Below are positions 9,122-18,363 of a stretch of 64,000 bases of DNA, piece after piece. The DNA is taken from the NCBI RefSeq assembly GCF_900119735.1, contig NZ_FPJW01000003.1, positions 248,001 to 312,000 of the forward strand. Reading direction: 5' to 3'. Origin of the DNA: Marinospirillum alkaliphilum DSM 21637. Lineage in GTDB: Bacteria; Pseudomonadota; Gammaproteobacteria; Pseudomonadales; Halomonadaceae. The notes beneath the pieces are model-generated. The model worked only from the letters and a program-made list of their open reading frames with translations, was not told where the DNA came from and made no database searches. How positions within the stretch are numbered: position 1 is the stretch's first letter; each line of letters begins with the position of its first letter. Made by a program: the position numbers and the translations under genes.

Positions 9122-9370
9122 GCGGGGTTCCATTATCGCGTTCCATGCTGACAACCCATCCTATGGTTGTTTCCTTCAATTGATCCGGTTGATCCTCAAC
9201 CTATGTGCCAATCCTTGCCTTGGTTCTCCAGAACCCGTCCTGATGCATTCCTGTCTGGCCTTCCCGGCCTCCCTTGACCTGCACCCTTACATCCTTTTAT
9301 CCCTGTCATCCTGTGTCCTGCTCCCTGATGACGAACACAGATTAACAGCTTTCCAGGGCTTGGGAAGGGG
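9094..9370 (-). ncRNA. CsrB/RsmZ-like regulatory sRNA (CsrA-sequestering)
   Basis: This fills most of the 657-bp stretch without a gene. Read on the minus strand, 9129-9355 holds about 18 GGA triplets where 3 to 4 are expected by chance, mostly as CAGGA, CAGGGA, AAGGA or TAGGA. Several sit in hairpin loops: GGTTG-AGGAT-CAACC (9188-9202), GGTTC-TGGA-GAACC (9223-9236), GGCC-GGGAA-GGCC (near 9258-9270) and CAACC-ATAGGAT-GGGTTG. The transcript would end in an intrinsic terminator at 9094-9121. This is the architecture of CsrB/CsrC/RsmY/RsmZ RNAs, which titrate the translational regulator CsrA/RsmA. The 5' end is approximate and no promoter or GacA box was identified. No convincing protein is encoded on either strand. 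Confidence 0.75.
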
Positions 9371-9647
9371 CTGAAAGTGCCTGACATAAACAAGGTAGTT
9401 GATCTTTATTGTTAAAGTTCAATGAGATATGGTTTTTATTTGATTGGAATCAAGGAAATCAGGCAGTAAATCTGTGCATTGCATTCAGCAATGTATGCAA
9501 ATGCGTACAAGGTTGTGAGTGGCATGCACGCATTGGACTCTCACATACCAGCAGCATGGGAAAAGAAAAAAACCTAAGAGTGCGAAATCCATCACATTTT
9601 TTACCGCTTATACCAGATGGTAGATGTTGCGTGCTGACCATCGGGGC

Positions 9648-9693
9648 AGGATACCCATCGTCTGATTGATAACAACCACGATGGGAACTGAAA
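9648..9693 (+). promoter_or_regulatory. 5' leader with AGGAT motif and SD-sequestering hairpin
   Basis: AGGAT (9648-9652) is followed by CCCATCGT (9654-9661), an exact inverted repeat of ACGATGGG (9678-9685). The right arm contains the GGGAA used as ribosome site for ATG 9694, so folding would hide it. The same layout precedes the paralogous barrel gene at 12288. Both the AGGAT and the GGGA in the ribosome site resemble CsrA contact sites. Control by CsrA is inference. Confidence 0.55.
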
Positions 9694-10353
9694 ATGAAAA
9701 AACAAGTGATGGCAGTGGCAGTGGCGGGCATGATGAGCTGGGGTGTGGCCGGTGCATCCAGCTTTGATGGCATCTATGCGGGTGTATCGCTGGGAAGCTT
9801 CAGTACCGAGATGAGCGCAGATGTTGTTTTTAATGGCAATAATGTAGTCAATGAGAAGGGTAAGTCTGGATCTGGTTCTGCCTTGGGCTTGCTGGCCGGT
9901 TATGGTCAGAGTTTTGATCGTTTTTATGTGGCCGGTGAGTTTAATTATCGCTCTGGCATGGGTGATTCAACGGCTGATGTCGATATGAGCGGCCCCGGCA
10001 AGTTTAAAAATGAGCTGGGACAAAGTTTTTCCATTGCTGTGCTGCCTGGTTATCTGGTGAGGGATGACCTGCTGGTTTATGGACGCTTGTCTTATGGCCT
10101 GACAGAATCAGACGTCAAAATTGTACAGGGTGGTAATACAGTTTTTGATTATGGGGCTGCATTAACAACCACAGGTTTTGGTGTCGGTGCCAGTTATGCT
10201 GTTTCTGAGCAGTTGCTGGTGCGAGGAGAGGTTCAGACTTTAAGCTCATCGAATGCCGAGTTTAAAACAGCTCAAGGAACTGATACTTTGGCTGTGAAAT
10301 CTGAAAAAATTTCCACCACGGGTTTTGAGTTGAGCCTGCTTTATCGTTTCTGA
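9694..10353 (+). CDS. Outer-membrane beta-barrel (opacity-like), module copy 1
   Basis: About 219 residues. Signal peptide MKKQVMAVAVAGMMSWGVAGA is followed by SSFDGIYAGVSLGSFS and repeated amphipathic strands with glycine/aromatic alternation (GLLAGYGQSFDRFYVAGEFNY, LLVYGRLSYGLTES, TGFGVGASYAVSEQLLVRGEVQ). It ends FELSLLYRF, a typical barrel C-terminus. The pattern fits small 8-stranded surface-antigen/OmpA-type barrels. It is paralogous to 12288-12986 (same signal peptide, same start of the mature part, same last nine residues). It is convergent with a PAS-LuxR-hydrolase regulator, an arrangement repeated for the second copy. Role unknown. Confidence 0.78.
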   Translation: MKKQVMAVAVAGMMSWGVAGASSFDGIYAGVSLGSFSTEMSADVVFNGNNVVNEKGKSGSGSALGLLAGYGQSFDRFYVAGEFNYRSGMGDSTADVDMSGPGKFKNELGQSFSIAVLPGYLVRDDLLVYGRLSYGLTESDVKIVQGGNTVFDYGAALTTTGFGVGASYAVSEQLLVRGEVQTLSSSNAEFKTAQGTDTLAVKSEKISTTGFELSLLYRF

Positions 10354-10394
10354 TTGGTAAAGTACCCTGCAGCCTGAAGTGTACAGCGAACTTG

Positions 10395-10424
10395 CCCATC
10401 CCTTTGCGGGGGTGGGTTTTTTAT
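10395..10424 (+). terminator. Terminator after barrel copy 1
   Basis: CCCATCC (10396-10402) pairs with GGGTGGG (10409-10417 region, one G-T pair) and is followed by TTTTTT. It stands between the two convergent genes, 40 bp after the barrel stop. Confidence 0.65.
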
Positions 10425-12118
10425 TATCCAGATGGTGTACTGATGCCTCTACCCTGATTTATTTCCGCCAGGGTTTGATAGATTTGCTCGCTATGGGACA
10501 GTGCCAACGTCAGACCGGCATTTTTAATGATGCGGATGTCGGCTGCGGGCTGGAGTTGCCGGAAGATGTCCAGGGTGCGTACTGGGGTGGTGGTATTGTG
10601 ATCACCATGCATCAGCACAACAGGGCAGGGTGCAAGCGAAAACAGGCTGCTCCAGTCTTTTAGCATCATCTTCAAGTCCACTTCAAATCCCGCCCCTAGC
10701 TGGTTCAGGTAGAAGGAGTAACAGCCGATGACGCCGCTACGATGCTGATTGCGCTGGATCACCTGTTGATCCTGGTGGATGCCTTCAAAAATCACTTCAG
10801 TCCAACGTTCAGGGCCCAGGTGTCGGGTGCGTACCATTAACAGACGAATCATCAGGCGGGCCAGCCAGGGAGCATGGCGAGCGGCCTGAATAAAAATCGC
10901 CTGATGTGCTGGCATGGCATTGATCTGTTCCAGTCGTTGGAAGGGGGGGGCCGCTGAGATGGCCAGGATGCCCTTGATACGTTCGGGGGAGCGGCAGGCC
11001 AGAGCAAGTGCAGGAATCAATCCGGCTTCATGGGCCAGGAGGGTGACCTGTTCCAGCTGTTGATCATCCATAAAGGCCAGTAGATCGTTGATCTGGCAGT
11101 CCAGCACATCTTCACTTCTATTGGGCAGTTGAGTACGACCATAACCCGGCCGCTCGATGGCAAAAACATCCAGATGATGCTTGGTTGCGGCACTGCGGTC
11201 GATTTCATATTCCCCTGCACCAAAAGAGGGGCCATGCAGCATCAGTATCTTCTGACCTTGTGGGTCACCAAAACGACGCCAGCCAATACGCCGTTGAGCG
11301 CGCATGATTTCTCCAACCTGCAGCTGACTGGTGATTGGCAGTCGCGGCATGGATGACGACTGGTTGTTCAGACGGTCGTTAATGGCCTGGGCTGCCGCTG
11401 TAGCGGCCAGGGTTGCTGCCTGCAACTGACTGGAAACGCCCATTTTCTGCAAGAGGCTTTTAATTTGCTGGCGCACAGTGGTGACGCTGCGCTGACGTTC
11501 ATCGGCCAGCTGCTCAGCATGCAGTCCGCGAGCAAGACCAGATAGAATTTCGCGTTCACTGGTAGAAAGACCAAACAGTGCCTTAATGGCTTGATCAATC
11601 GATTGTGGCCAGGCGTGCTGCAGCGCTTCCAGTACAAATGCCTGCCATTGAGCGTTGTAACGCCCCATCATGATTAATGGCAGGTTGTCAGCTCGGGATG
11701 CAAGGCGCTGGGTCTTGATCAATGTGGGGCCAGGCACGTTCATCAGTCGCTGATGAAATGCAACGAAGTCCTGACGGCGAATACCCAGTGAAGCCAGGCC
11801 ATCACCGGTAGAAATATGAAACAACTGGGCTGCGGCAGTGTTCAGTGCCAGGATCTGACCCGCTTCATTCAGTGCAATGGCTGGCGCGTTGTGATTGTTG
11901 ATCAGTGTGAAGAGCTGGTCCTGTTCAGCCACCAACTGCTCAATTTCGTGTAATGCTGTTGAAAGTGTCAGTGCTGTTTCTGCTGCCAGGGGTTGCTCAC
12001 CTGCAATCATTGGCATCAGGGCCAAAACAAGCTGATGGAAGGCTTCAGGCTGACTGGCAACAGACCGTACCAATTGATCCAACTGCGCGGATGATAGGTC
12101 GGTAGAGGTTAATGGCAC
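10424..12118 (-). CDS. PAS / LuxR-HTH / alpha-beta hydrolase fusion regulator, copy 1
   Basis: 564 residues. A helical N-terminus leads to a PAS-like region (about 70-130, with APAIALNEAGQILALNTAAAQLF), then a LuxR-type helix-turn-helix (about 183-240: LSTSEREILSGLARGL, TTVRQQIKSLLQKMGV), then an alpha/beta-hydrolase domain (about 275-560: LMLHGPSFGAGEYE, IERPGYGRT). The nucleophile elbow reads A-H-E364-A-G where an active hydrolase has G-x-S-x-G. The expected C-terminal GH is G535-L536. An Asp remains in HGD506. It is therefore probably a transcription factor whose hydrolase fold binds a ligand without turning it over. Having the DNA-binding domain in the middle is unusual for LuxR proteins. 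Its natural target may be the neighbouring barrel genes (inference from the repeated arrangement). Confidence 0.8.
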   Translation of the reverse strand: MPLTSTDLSSAQLDQLVRSVASQPEAFHQLVLALMPMIAGEQPLAAETALTLSTALHEIEQLVAEQDQLFTLINNHNAPAIALNEAGQILALNTAAAQLFHISTGDGLASLGIRRQDFVAFHQRLMNVPGPTLIKTQRLASRADNLPLIMMGRYNAQWQAFVLEALQHAWPQSIDQAIKALFGLSTSEREILSGLARGLHAEQLADERQRSVTTVRQQIKSLLQKMGVSSQLQAATLAATAAAQAINDRLNNQSSSMPRLPITSQLQVGEIMRAQRRIGWRRFGDPQGQKILMLHGPSFGAGEYEIDRSAATKHHLDVFAIERPGYGRTQLPNRSEDVLDCQINDLLAFMDDQQLEQVTLLAHEAGLIPALALACRSPERIKGILAISAAPPFQRLEQINAMPAHQAIFIQAARHAPWLARLMIRLLMVRTRHLGPERWTEVIFEGIHQDQQVIQRNQHRSGVIGCYSFYLNQLGAGFEVDLKMMLKDWSSLFSLAPCPVVLMHGDHNTTTPVRTLDIFRQLQPAADIRIIKNAGLTLALSHSEQIYQTLAEINQGRGISTPSG

Positions 12119-12236
12119 AGTCAGTACCTTATGAATATAGGTTCAGCGGATATTAATGCTCCAGTTTTATTGAGGCAATGCTGAAAATCCGGAATTTGTA
12201 CCACTTGGCGGATTTCTGAATGTTGATCGCCATCGT

Positions 12237-12287
12237 AGGATGCCCATCGTTTGATTGATCCTGAATAGTCATGAATGGGAGCAAATG
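12237..12287 (+). promoter_or_regulatory. 5' leader of barrel copy 2, matching that of copy 1
   Basis: AGGAT (12237-12241), CCCATCGT (12243-12250) and TTGATTGAT match the leader at 9648-9670 nearly base for base. CCCAT (12243-12247) can pair with ATGGG (12275-12279), whose last bases are part of the GGGAG ribosome site for ATG 12288. Patchy similarity to the first leader extends some 40 bp further upstream. The 169 bp between regulator 1 and this barrel gene must hold both divergent promoters, but I could not place boxes with confidence. Confidence 0.52.
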
Positions 12288-12986
12288 ATGAAAAAGCAAT
12301 TGATGGCAGTGGCAGTGACAGGGCTTATGAGCTGGGGTGTGGCGGGTGCATCATCTTTTGATGGAGCTTATGCCGGGGTGTCGTTGGCAAGCTTCAGCAT
12401 TGACAGTGAGGTTAAGCTGACAGACTTCAGCCAGCCTGAAGATAATGCCACAACCAAAAGCAAGGCAGGAAGTGCAACTGCCTTGGGTTTGCTGGTTGGT
12501 TACGGCAGGACGTTCGGTCAGTTTTATCTGGGTGGAGAGTTTCAATATCGTTCAAAGCTGGGTGTTGCTACCGGTAAGGAAGAGAATCATCCTGAGTGGT
12601 CGAATTTCGTCAAGGTAAAGACAGAGCTGGGGCAGAGTTATGCGCTTGCCATTATTCCGGGTTACCTGGTGATGGATAATCTTCTGGTTTATGGTCGTCT
12701 CACCTACGGTTTGACTGAGGCGGAGTCACAGTGGGAAGGCTCTGATGGGGGTGGTGACTATGCCCGGTACAGCTACGCGGGAGCTTTGCAGACGATGGGG
12801 GCTGGACTGGGTGTAGATTATGCTGTTCTGGATCAGTTGCGTATCCGTGCCGAGCTTCAGAGTGTCAGGGCGTCCGGTTTTGATGTGTTGGACGCCTGGG
12901 ACGCGGCTGGAAATATCGGTCGAAAAGTTGAAACTGACAAAATTGTCGCCACAGGTTTTGAATTAAGCCTGCTCTATCGCTTCTGA
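12288..12986 (+). CDS. Outer-membrane beta-barrel (opacity-like), module copy 2
   Basis: About 232 residues and paralogous to 9694-10353: signal peptide MKKQLMAVAVTGLMSWGVAGA, mature start SSFDGAYAGVSLASFSI, and the same ending FELSLLYRF. Internal loops differ in length and sequence, for example the charged insert with GKEENHPEWS, while the strands are kept (GLLVGYGRTFGQFYLGGEFQY, LLVYGRLTYGLTEAE). The start was set at 12288 by alignment with the paralogue and a GGGAG 6 nt upstream; ATG 12285 is also possible. Loop divergence with strand conservation suggests different surface ligands or escape from recognition. Confidence 0.78.
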   Translation: MKKQLMAVAVTGLMSWGVAGASSFDGAYAGVSLASFSIDSEVKLTDFSQPEDNATTKSKAGSATALGLLVGYGRTFGQFYLGGEFQYRSKLGVATGKEENHPEWSNFVKVKTELGQSYALAIIPGYLVMDNLLVYGRLTYGLTEAESQWEGSDGGGDYARYSYAGALQTMGAGLGVDYAVLDQLRIRAELQSVRASGFDVLDAWDAAGNIGRKVETDKIVATGFELSLLYRF

Positions 12987-13031
12987 AGCCCTGCGTTTGG
13001 CATTTACACAATAAAAGAGAAAAAGCAAAAA

Positions 13032-13063
13032 CAAAGCCAGACTTCACGTGAGTCTGGCTTTTT
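13032..13063. terminator. Bidirectional terminator between barrel 2 and regulator 2
   Basis: AGCCAGACT (13035-13043) pairs with AGTCTGGCT (13051-13059) around TCACGTG, followed by TTTTT on the plus strand. On the minus strand the stem is followed by TTTGTTTTTG. It serves both convergent genes; the stop of regulator 2 is at 13062-13064. Confidence 0.82.
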
Positions 13064-14747
13064 AATTTACCAGGGCATGGAACAGATGTTCGGCGTGATC
13101 GATGCACAGGCTCTGCCCTGCGTTCTGCAGTACCTCAAGGGTAATGACGGGATTGTTTGTGATGTAATAACCGGCAATGGCATCTGGTGGAGTGGTGGTA
13201 TTGAGCTGTCCGGTTAACAGTTGGCAAGGTATCTGGATCTTTGGAATTAAATCTGCCCAGTCACTCATTAGCAATTGCATGTCAAGCTCCAGCCCCAGAC
13301 CATGTTGGGTGTAGTTGAAGCTGTAAGCACCCAGTACACCCTGGCGGCTGGTATCCTGCTGCAGCACTTTCAGATCTTGTGAGTCAGGTGCAAATACGGC
13401 CTGAACCCAGTGTTCAGGACCGAGCTTGCGTTTCTGAACCATGCCAAGCCGGATCAACAATCGGGTGATCCAGATTGCGTTGCGGGCAGACCAGAGCATC
13501 ATGCGCTGCGATCTGGGAATGCCATCAAGTCGTGTATCTGCTGGAAAGGGGGTTGATGGTGAAACAGCCAGTAGTTTCAGAAAGCGCTCTGGTTGCTGTG
13601 TCGCCAGCGCCAGCGCTGGGATGATGCCTGTTTCATGACTGAGCAGGGTGACGGCAGGTAGTTCCAGATGATTGAGCAGTGCAAGACAGTCATCTACCTG
13701 GGTCTGCAGCAGATCGCTGTTTCGGGCTGGGGGATGGGTACGTCCATAACCGGGGCGTTCAATGACAAACACATTCAGCCTCGACGCCTGGGCCAGTGCC
13801 CGATCCTGTTCAAACTCTCCGGCACCAAAAAAAGGGCCATGCAGCAGCAGTACAGGTTTGCCTCTGGTGTGACCAAAACGACGCCAACCGATTCTGCGGT
13901 GCCCTCGTTTAAACTCTCCCAGTTGCAGGGAGTGTCTGGAAAACTGGTCAGGCTGGCCATGCGCTGGCAGCAATTGGCGGGTTCTGCTGGCCACTGAAGC
14001 AGCAAGTGCAACGACCTGATTCTGACGATGGGATCCGAGCTTGCTCATGACAGCTTTGATCTGTTGGCGTACAGTTGCTGAAGAGCGTTGGCGTTGTTCA
14101 CTGATCTGTTCGCTGGTCATGCCTTCAGCCAGGCAGGAAAGAATCATGCGTTCTGATGCAGACAGGCCAAAAACTGCCTGCAGTGCGCGGTCGATGGACT
14201 CTGGCCACTTGGACTGGAGTGCTTGTAGCAGGTAAATCTGGTTTTCCTGATGGTAGCTGCCTACCAGAACATTGGTGATGCTGGTTGAATTGATTGGTGT
14301 GGTGTACAGCAATGTTGGCCCATCTATCGTAAGCATGCGCTGCTGAAAGGCCTGAAAATCAGCTTCGGTTATGCCTAGCTGTTCGTGGTTGTCACCTGGT
14401 TTTGCAGAAAAGGCCTGCTCGGCAGCAGTATTGAGAGCCAGAATGATGCCTGCTTCACTCAGCGCCAACGTGGCCGCTGTTGCATGTTGAGTGAGCTGAT
14501 GCAGTCGATCATTCAGTCGTGCCTGATGTTCCACTTCACTGAGTAGTAGTGCCAGTGTTAGTGTGCTTTCAGTATCGAGTCCGTGCGGTGTCAGCGTGAC
14601 TGGTTCCAGATAATCGAGTAGCACCTCGTAGTTTTGGCGGTCATGTATAACGTCGAGAACCAATTGGCGTAATCGAGCACAATCCAGTAGTAGTGTATTG
14701 CTGGATGGCTGATCAGTCTGGGTTGGTGCCAGGGCGTCGGTTAGCAT
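13062..14747 (-). CDS. PAS / LuxR-HTH / alpha-beta hydrolase fusion regulator, copy 2
   Basis: 561 residues, colinear with the protein at 10424-12118: PAS-like region (about 85-140), LuxR helix-turn-helix (about 192-248: LSASERMILSCLAEGM, ATVRQQIKAVMSKLGS), and hydrolase-fold domain (about 285-560: LLLHGPFFGAGEFEQDR, IERPGYGRTHPP). The nucleophile position is again glutamate (S-H-E372-T-G). The acid position reads T-G-Q514 instead of HGD, and the catalytic-His site reads G544-Q545. All three catalytic positions are thus altered, more than in copy 1. It is convergent with barrel copy 2. The next gene upstream on the same strand is slmA, 73 bp away, and is probably unrelated. Confidence 0.8.
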   Translation of the reverse strand: MLTDALAPTQTDQPSSNTLLLDCARLRQLVLDVIHDRQNYEVLLDYLEPVTLTPHGLDTESTLTLALLLSEVEHQARLNDRLHQLTQHATAATLALSEAGIILALNTAAEQAFSAKPGDNHEQLGITEADFQAFQQRMLTIDGPTLLYTTPINSTSITNVLVGSYHQENQIYLLQALQSKWPESIDRALQAVFGLSASERMILSCLAEGMTSEQISEQRQRSSATVRQQIKAVMSKLGSHRQNQVVALAASVASRTRQLLPAHGQPDQFSRHSLQLGEFKRGHRRIGWRRFGHTRGKPVLLLHGPFFGAGEFEQDRALAQASRLNVFVIERPGYGRTHPPARNSDLLQTQVDDCLALLNHLELPAVTLLSHETGIIPALALATQQPERFLKLLAVSPSTPFPADTRLDGIPRSQRMMLWSARNAIWITRLLIRLGMVQKRKLGPEHWVQAVFAPDSQDLKVLQQDTSRQGVLGAYSFNYTQHGLGLELDMQLLMSDWADLIPKIQIPCQLLTGQLNTTTPPDAIAGYYITNNPVITLEVLQNAGQSLCIDHAEHLFHALVN

Positions 14748-14820
14748 GACAGTTCCTTCAGTCAGAGGCCTGCATTTTACCTGTTTTTATCGGGATGTAA
14801 TATCCTGACAAGGTTTTGTA

Positions 14821-15432
14821 TCAGTGCACCAGCCCTTCCGCCAGGTGGGCCCACTGGATGGGCCATTCATGGGTGGGACGACGCCGGAAGTCGCTGCGCA
14901 CAAACTGTACGATACGGCCTTCCACGATGGCCAGCAGCATGCTGGCTGCTGCGGTTGCCGGCAAAGCAACCTTGCGCCCTTCACGGATTTCGGTTTCCCG
15001 CAGCACTTGTTTGATCTGGGTTTCGATGCGATCAAACACCCGGGTGATGCGGTGTCGTAATTCTTCATCTTCACCGACCAGGGCTTCACCGGTCAGCAGA
15101 CGGCAAAGCCCGGGGTTGTGTTCTGCAAAAGCCAGCACCAGTGTGAGCAGGTGCTCACAACGCAGCAGGGTGCCGGTCTGTTCTTTCAGGATCAGGTTGA
15201 TGCGGGTGAACAGGCTTTCCTCGATGAACTCGATCAGTCCTTCGTACATGCTGGCCTTGCTCGGGAAGTGCCGATAAAGGGCGGCCTCGGATACACCGAC
15301 TTCCCTGGCCAGCATGGCGGTGGTGATGCGGCCCTGGTGCTGGTTTTCCAGCATGTGTGCCAGCGCCTGCAGAATTTCATCGCGGCGCTGGGCAGTTTTT
15401 TTGCGTTTTGCGGGCTGCTGCTGTTCTTGCAC
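14821..15432 (-). CDS. slmA: Nucleoid occlusion factor SlmA (TetR family)
   Basis: 203 residues. SlmA binds specific DNA sites and blocks FtsZ ring assembly over the nucleoid. The N-terminal TetR helix-turn-helix is ITTAMLAREVGVSEAALYRHFPSKASMYEGLIEFIE. The C-terminal part keeps the SlmA pattern LTGEALVGEDEELRHRITRVFDRIETQIKQ and IVQFVRSDFRRRPTH. The start is GTG 15432 with only a weak AGG upstream. It is the last gene of the coaBC-dut-algC-argB-slmA string; the gap to argB carries short tandem repeats. Confidence 0.93.
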   Translation of the reverse strand: MQEQQQPAKRKKTAQRRDEILQALAHMLENQHQGRITTAMLAREVGVSEAALYRHFPSKASMYEGLIEFIEESLFTRINLILKEQTGTLLRCEHLLTLVLAFAEHNPGLCRLLTGEALVGEDEELRHRITRVFDRIETQIKQVLRETEIREGRKVALPATAAASMLLAIVEGRIVQFVRSDFRRRPTHEWPIQWAHLAEGLVH

Positions 15433-15464
15433 GTTGGTCTGCCTGTTACCTTCGGTTCTGATGA

Positions 15465-16472
<1,008 letters not shown>

Positions 16473-17852
16473 TCAGAAGTCCAGCGCCAGGCTGGCATCC
16501 ACCTGCTGCAGGGCACTGCGGAAGGTGCTGCTGATGCGCTCCAGAGCTTCTGGAGTGCGGCCTTCAAAACGCAGTACCAGCACCGGGGTGGTGTTGGAGG
16601 CGCGGCATAACCCCCAGCCGTCTTCATAGTCCACCCGGATGCCATCCAGGGTGGTTTTCTGTCCGTCACCAAATTGTCCTTCATTGGCAAGGCGTTGCAC
16701 CAGATCAAATTTGTTTTCGTCGGTAACTGTGACGTTGATTTCCGGTGTGCTCAGGTCTTGCGGGTAACGGCTGAAGAAAGCATCGGCATTCTGCTCCTGG
16801 GCAGAAAGAATTTCCAGTAGTCGCGCAGCGGCATAAAGGCCGTCATCAAAGCCCAGCCAACGCTCACTGAAAAAGATGTGACCGCTCATTTCTCCGGCCA
16901 GCAGGGCACCGGTTTCTTTCATCCGTGCCTTGATCAGGGAGTGGCCGGTCTGCCACATTTCCGGCTGACCACCGGCGGCGGCAATCACCTTGCCGAGGTT
17001 GCCAGTGCACTTCACGTCATAAATGATTTTGGCACCGGGATTGCGACTCAGCAGGTCTTCGGCAAAAGCCATCATCAGGTGATCAGGATAAATCAGGGTG
17101 CCGGAGGGAGTAATCACACCGACCCGATCACCGTCACCATCAAAACCCAGACCCAGATCCGCTTCATTGGCCTGTACGCTGGCAATCAGGTCTTTCAGGT
17201 TTTCCGGTTTGCCGGGATCGGGATGGTGGTTGGGGAAGGTGCCATCAATTTCGGTGAACAGTGGAATCACTTCGCAGCCCAGTTCCTGCATCAGCCGTGG
17301 TGCCAGTTCACCGGCCACACCATTACCGGTGTCCACCACCACTTTTAACGGGCGCTTGAGTTGCACCGATTCAAGGATGGCTTTCAAGTAGTCTTCCCGC
17401 ACATCCGCGGCTTTTTCAAAACCGACGCCGTATTTGAAGTCGGATGCCTGAATGCGACGGTAAAGATCCGTGATGGCTGCACCGGACAGGGTTTCACCCC
17501 CCAGCACACATTTGAAGCCATTGTAGTCCGGTGGGTTATGGCTGCCGGTGACCATGATGCCGGACTGGGTTCCGGCAATCTTTTTGGCTGCATAATAAAG
17601 GGTGGGAGTGGGCACCATGCCAATGTCGATCACATCGCGTCCGGTTTCTGTCAGGCCTTTTTTCAAGGCAGTGATCATTTCCGGTCCGGAGACGCGCCCG
17701 TCACGTGCGACCACCACGGCTGTTTCACCTCGTGCTGCGGCCTCAGAACCCAGTGCCAGGCCGATCTGGTGGACAATTTCGGGCGTGAGGGTTTTACCAA
17801 CAATACCACGGATATCGTAAGCACGGAAAATTGAGGCCGGTACGTCAGTCAT
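16473..17852 (-). CDS. algC: Phosphomannomutase/phosphoglucomutase AlgC
   Basis: 459 residues. It interconverts hexose 6- and 1-phosphates for LPS, alginate-like and other exopolysaccharide precursors. The phosphoserine loop is TGSHNPPDYNGFK with active serine about residue 104. The metal-binding loop is GFDGDGDRVGV, and the sugar-binding EMSGHIFF and C-terminal phosphate-binding RASNTTP follow. The pattern FPNHHPDPGKPENLKDLI is typical of AlgC. It lies between dut and argB as in Pseudomonas. Confidence 0.95.
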   Translation of the reverse strand: MTDVPASIFRAYDIRGIVGKTLTPEIVHQIGLALGSEAAARGETAVVVARDGRVSGPEMITALKKGLTETGRDVIDIGMVPTPTLYYAAKKIAGTQSGIMVTGSHNPPDYNGFKCVLGGETLSGAAITDLYRRIQASDFKYGVGFEKAADVREDYLKAILESVQLKRPLKVVVDTGNGVAGELAPRLMQELGCEVIPLFTEIDGTFPNHHPDPGKPENLKDLIASVQANEADLGLGFDGDGDRVGVITPSGTLIYPDHLMMAFAEDLLSRNPGAKIIYDVKCTGNLGKVIAAAGGQPEMWQTGHSLIKARMKETGALLAGEMSGHIFFSERWLGFDDGLYAAARLLEILSAQEQNADAFFSRYPQDLSTPEINVTVTDENKFDLVQRLANEGQFGDGQKTTLDGIRVDYEDGWGLCRASNTTPVLVLRFEGRTPEALERISSTFRSALQQVDASLALDF

Positions 17853-17901
17853 GCGCGGGTCACTCCATTAAAAGGTCATTTATTTGCTTGTCTGGTCTGG
17901 T

Positions 17902-18363
17902 TCAGTGGCGTCCGGAGCTGCCGAACCCACCGGCACCTCGCTCACTGGCAGCAAAGTCTGTCACCACTTCCAGTTGCACCTGAACCACCGGTACAACAAC
18001 GTACTGGGCCAGGCGCTCGCCGGGTTCCATGGTGAAAGGTTTCTGGCTGCGGTTCCAGACCGAGATCATCAGTTCACCCTGGTAGTCTGAGTCAATCAGG
18101 CCGACGGTGTTACCCAGAATGATGCCGTGTTTGTGGCCCAGGCCGGAGCGGGGCAGGATCACGCCGGCCAGCCCCGGATCAGCCAGATGGATGGCCAGCC
18201 CGGTGCGGACTAAATGTGTTTCACCCGGCTGGATCACCAGGGCTTCGTCCAGCAATGCACGCAGATCCATGCCAGCAGAACCCTCGGTGGCATAGGTTGG
18301 TAAAGGAAGGCTGTCGCCAAGGCGAGGGTCAAGCAGTTTGACCGCAACTTTCGGGTGATTCAT
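17902..18363 (-). CDS. dut: dUTP diphosphatase
   Basis: 153 residues. The trimeric enzyme cleaves dUTP to dUMP, keeping uracil out of DNA and feeding dTMP synthesis. All five motifs are present: [35 protein letters not shown] and the C-terminal [10 protein letters not shown]. Its start overlaps the coaBC stop by 4 bp, implying translational coupling. Confidence 0.97.
   Translation of the reverse strand: MNHPKVAVKLLDPRLGDSLPLPTYATEGSAGMDLRALLDEALVIQPGETHLVRTGLAIHLADPGLAGVILPRSGLGHKHGIILGNTVGLIDSDYQGELMISVWNRSQKPFTMEPGERLAQYVVVPVVQVQLEVVTDFAASERGAGGFGSSGRH

Noticed and set aside
9180-9393. Small frames on both strands in the gap before the first barrel gene
   Set aside because: Their proteins are low-complexity and unrelated to anything known; the GGA pattern, hairpins and terminator explain the region better as an sRNA.
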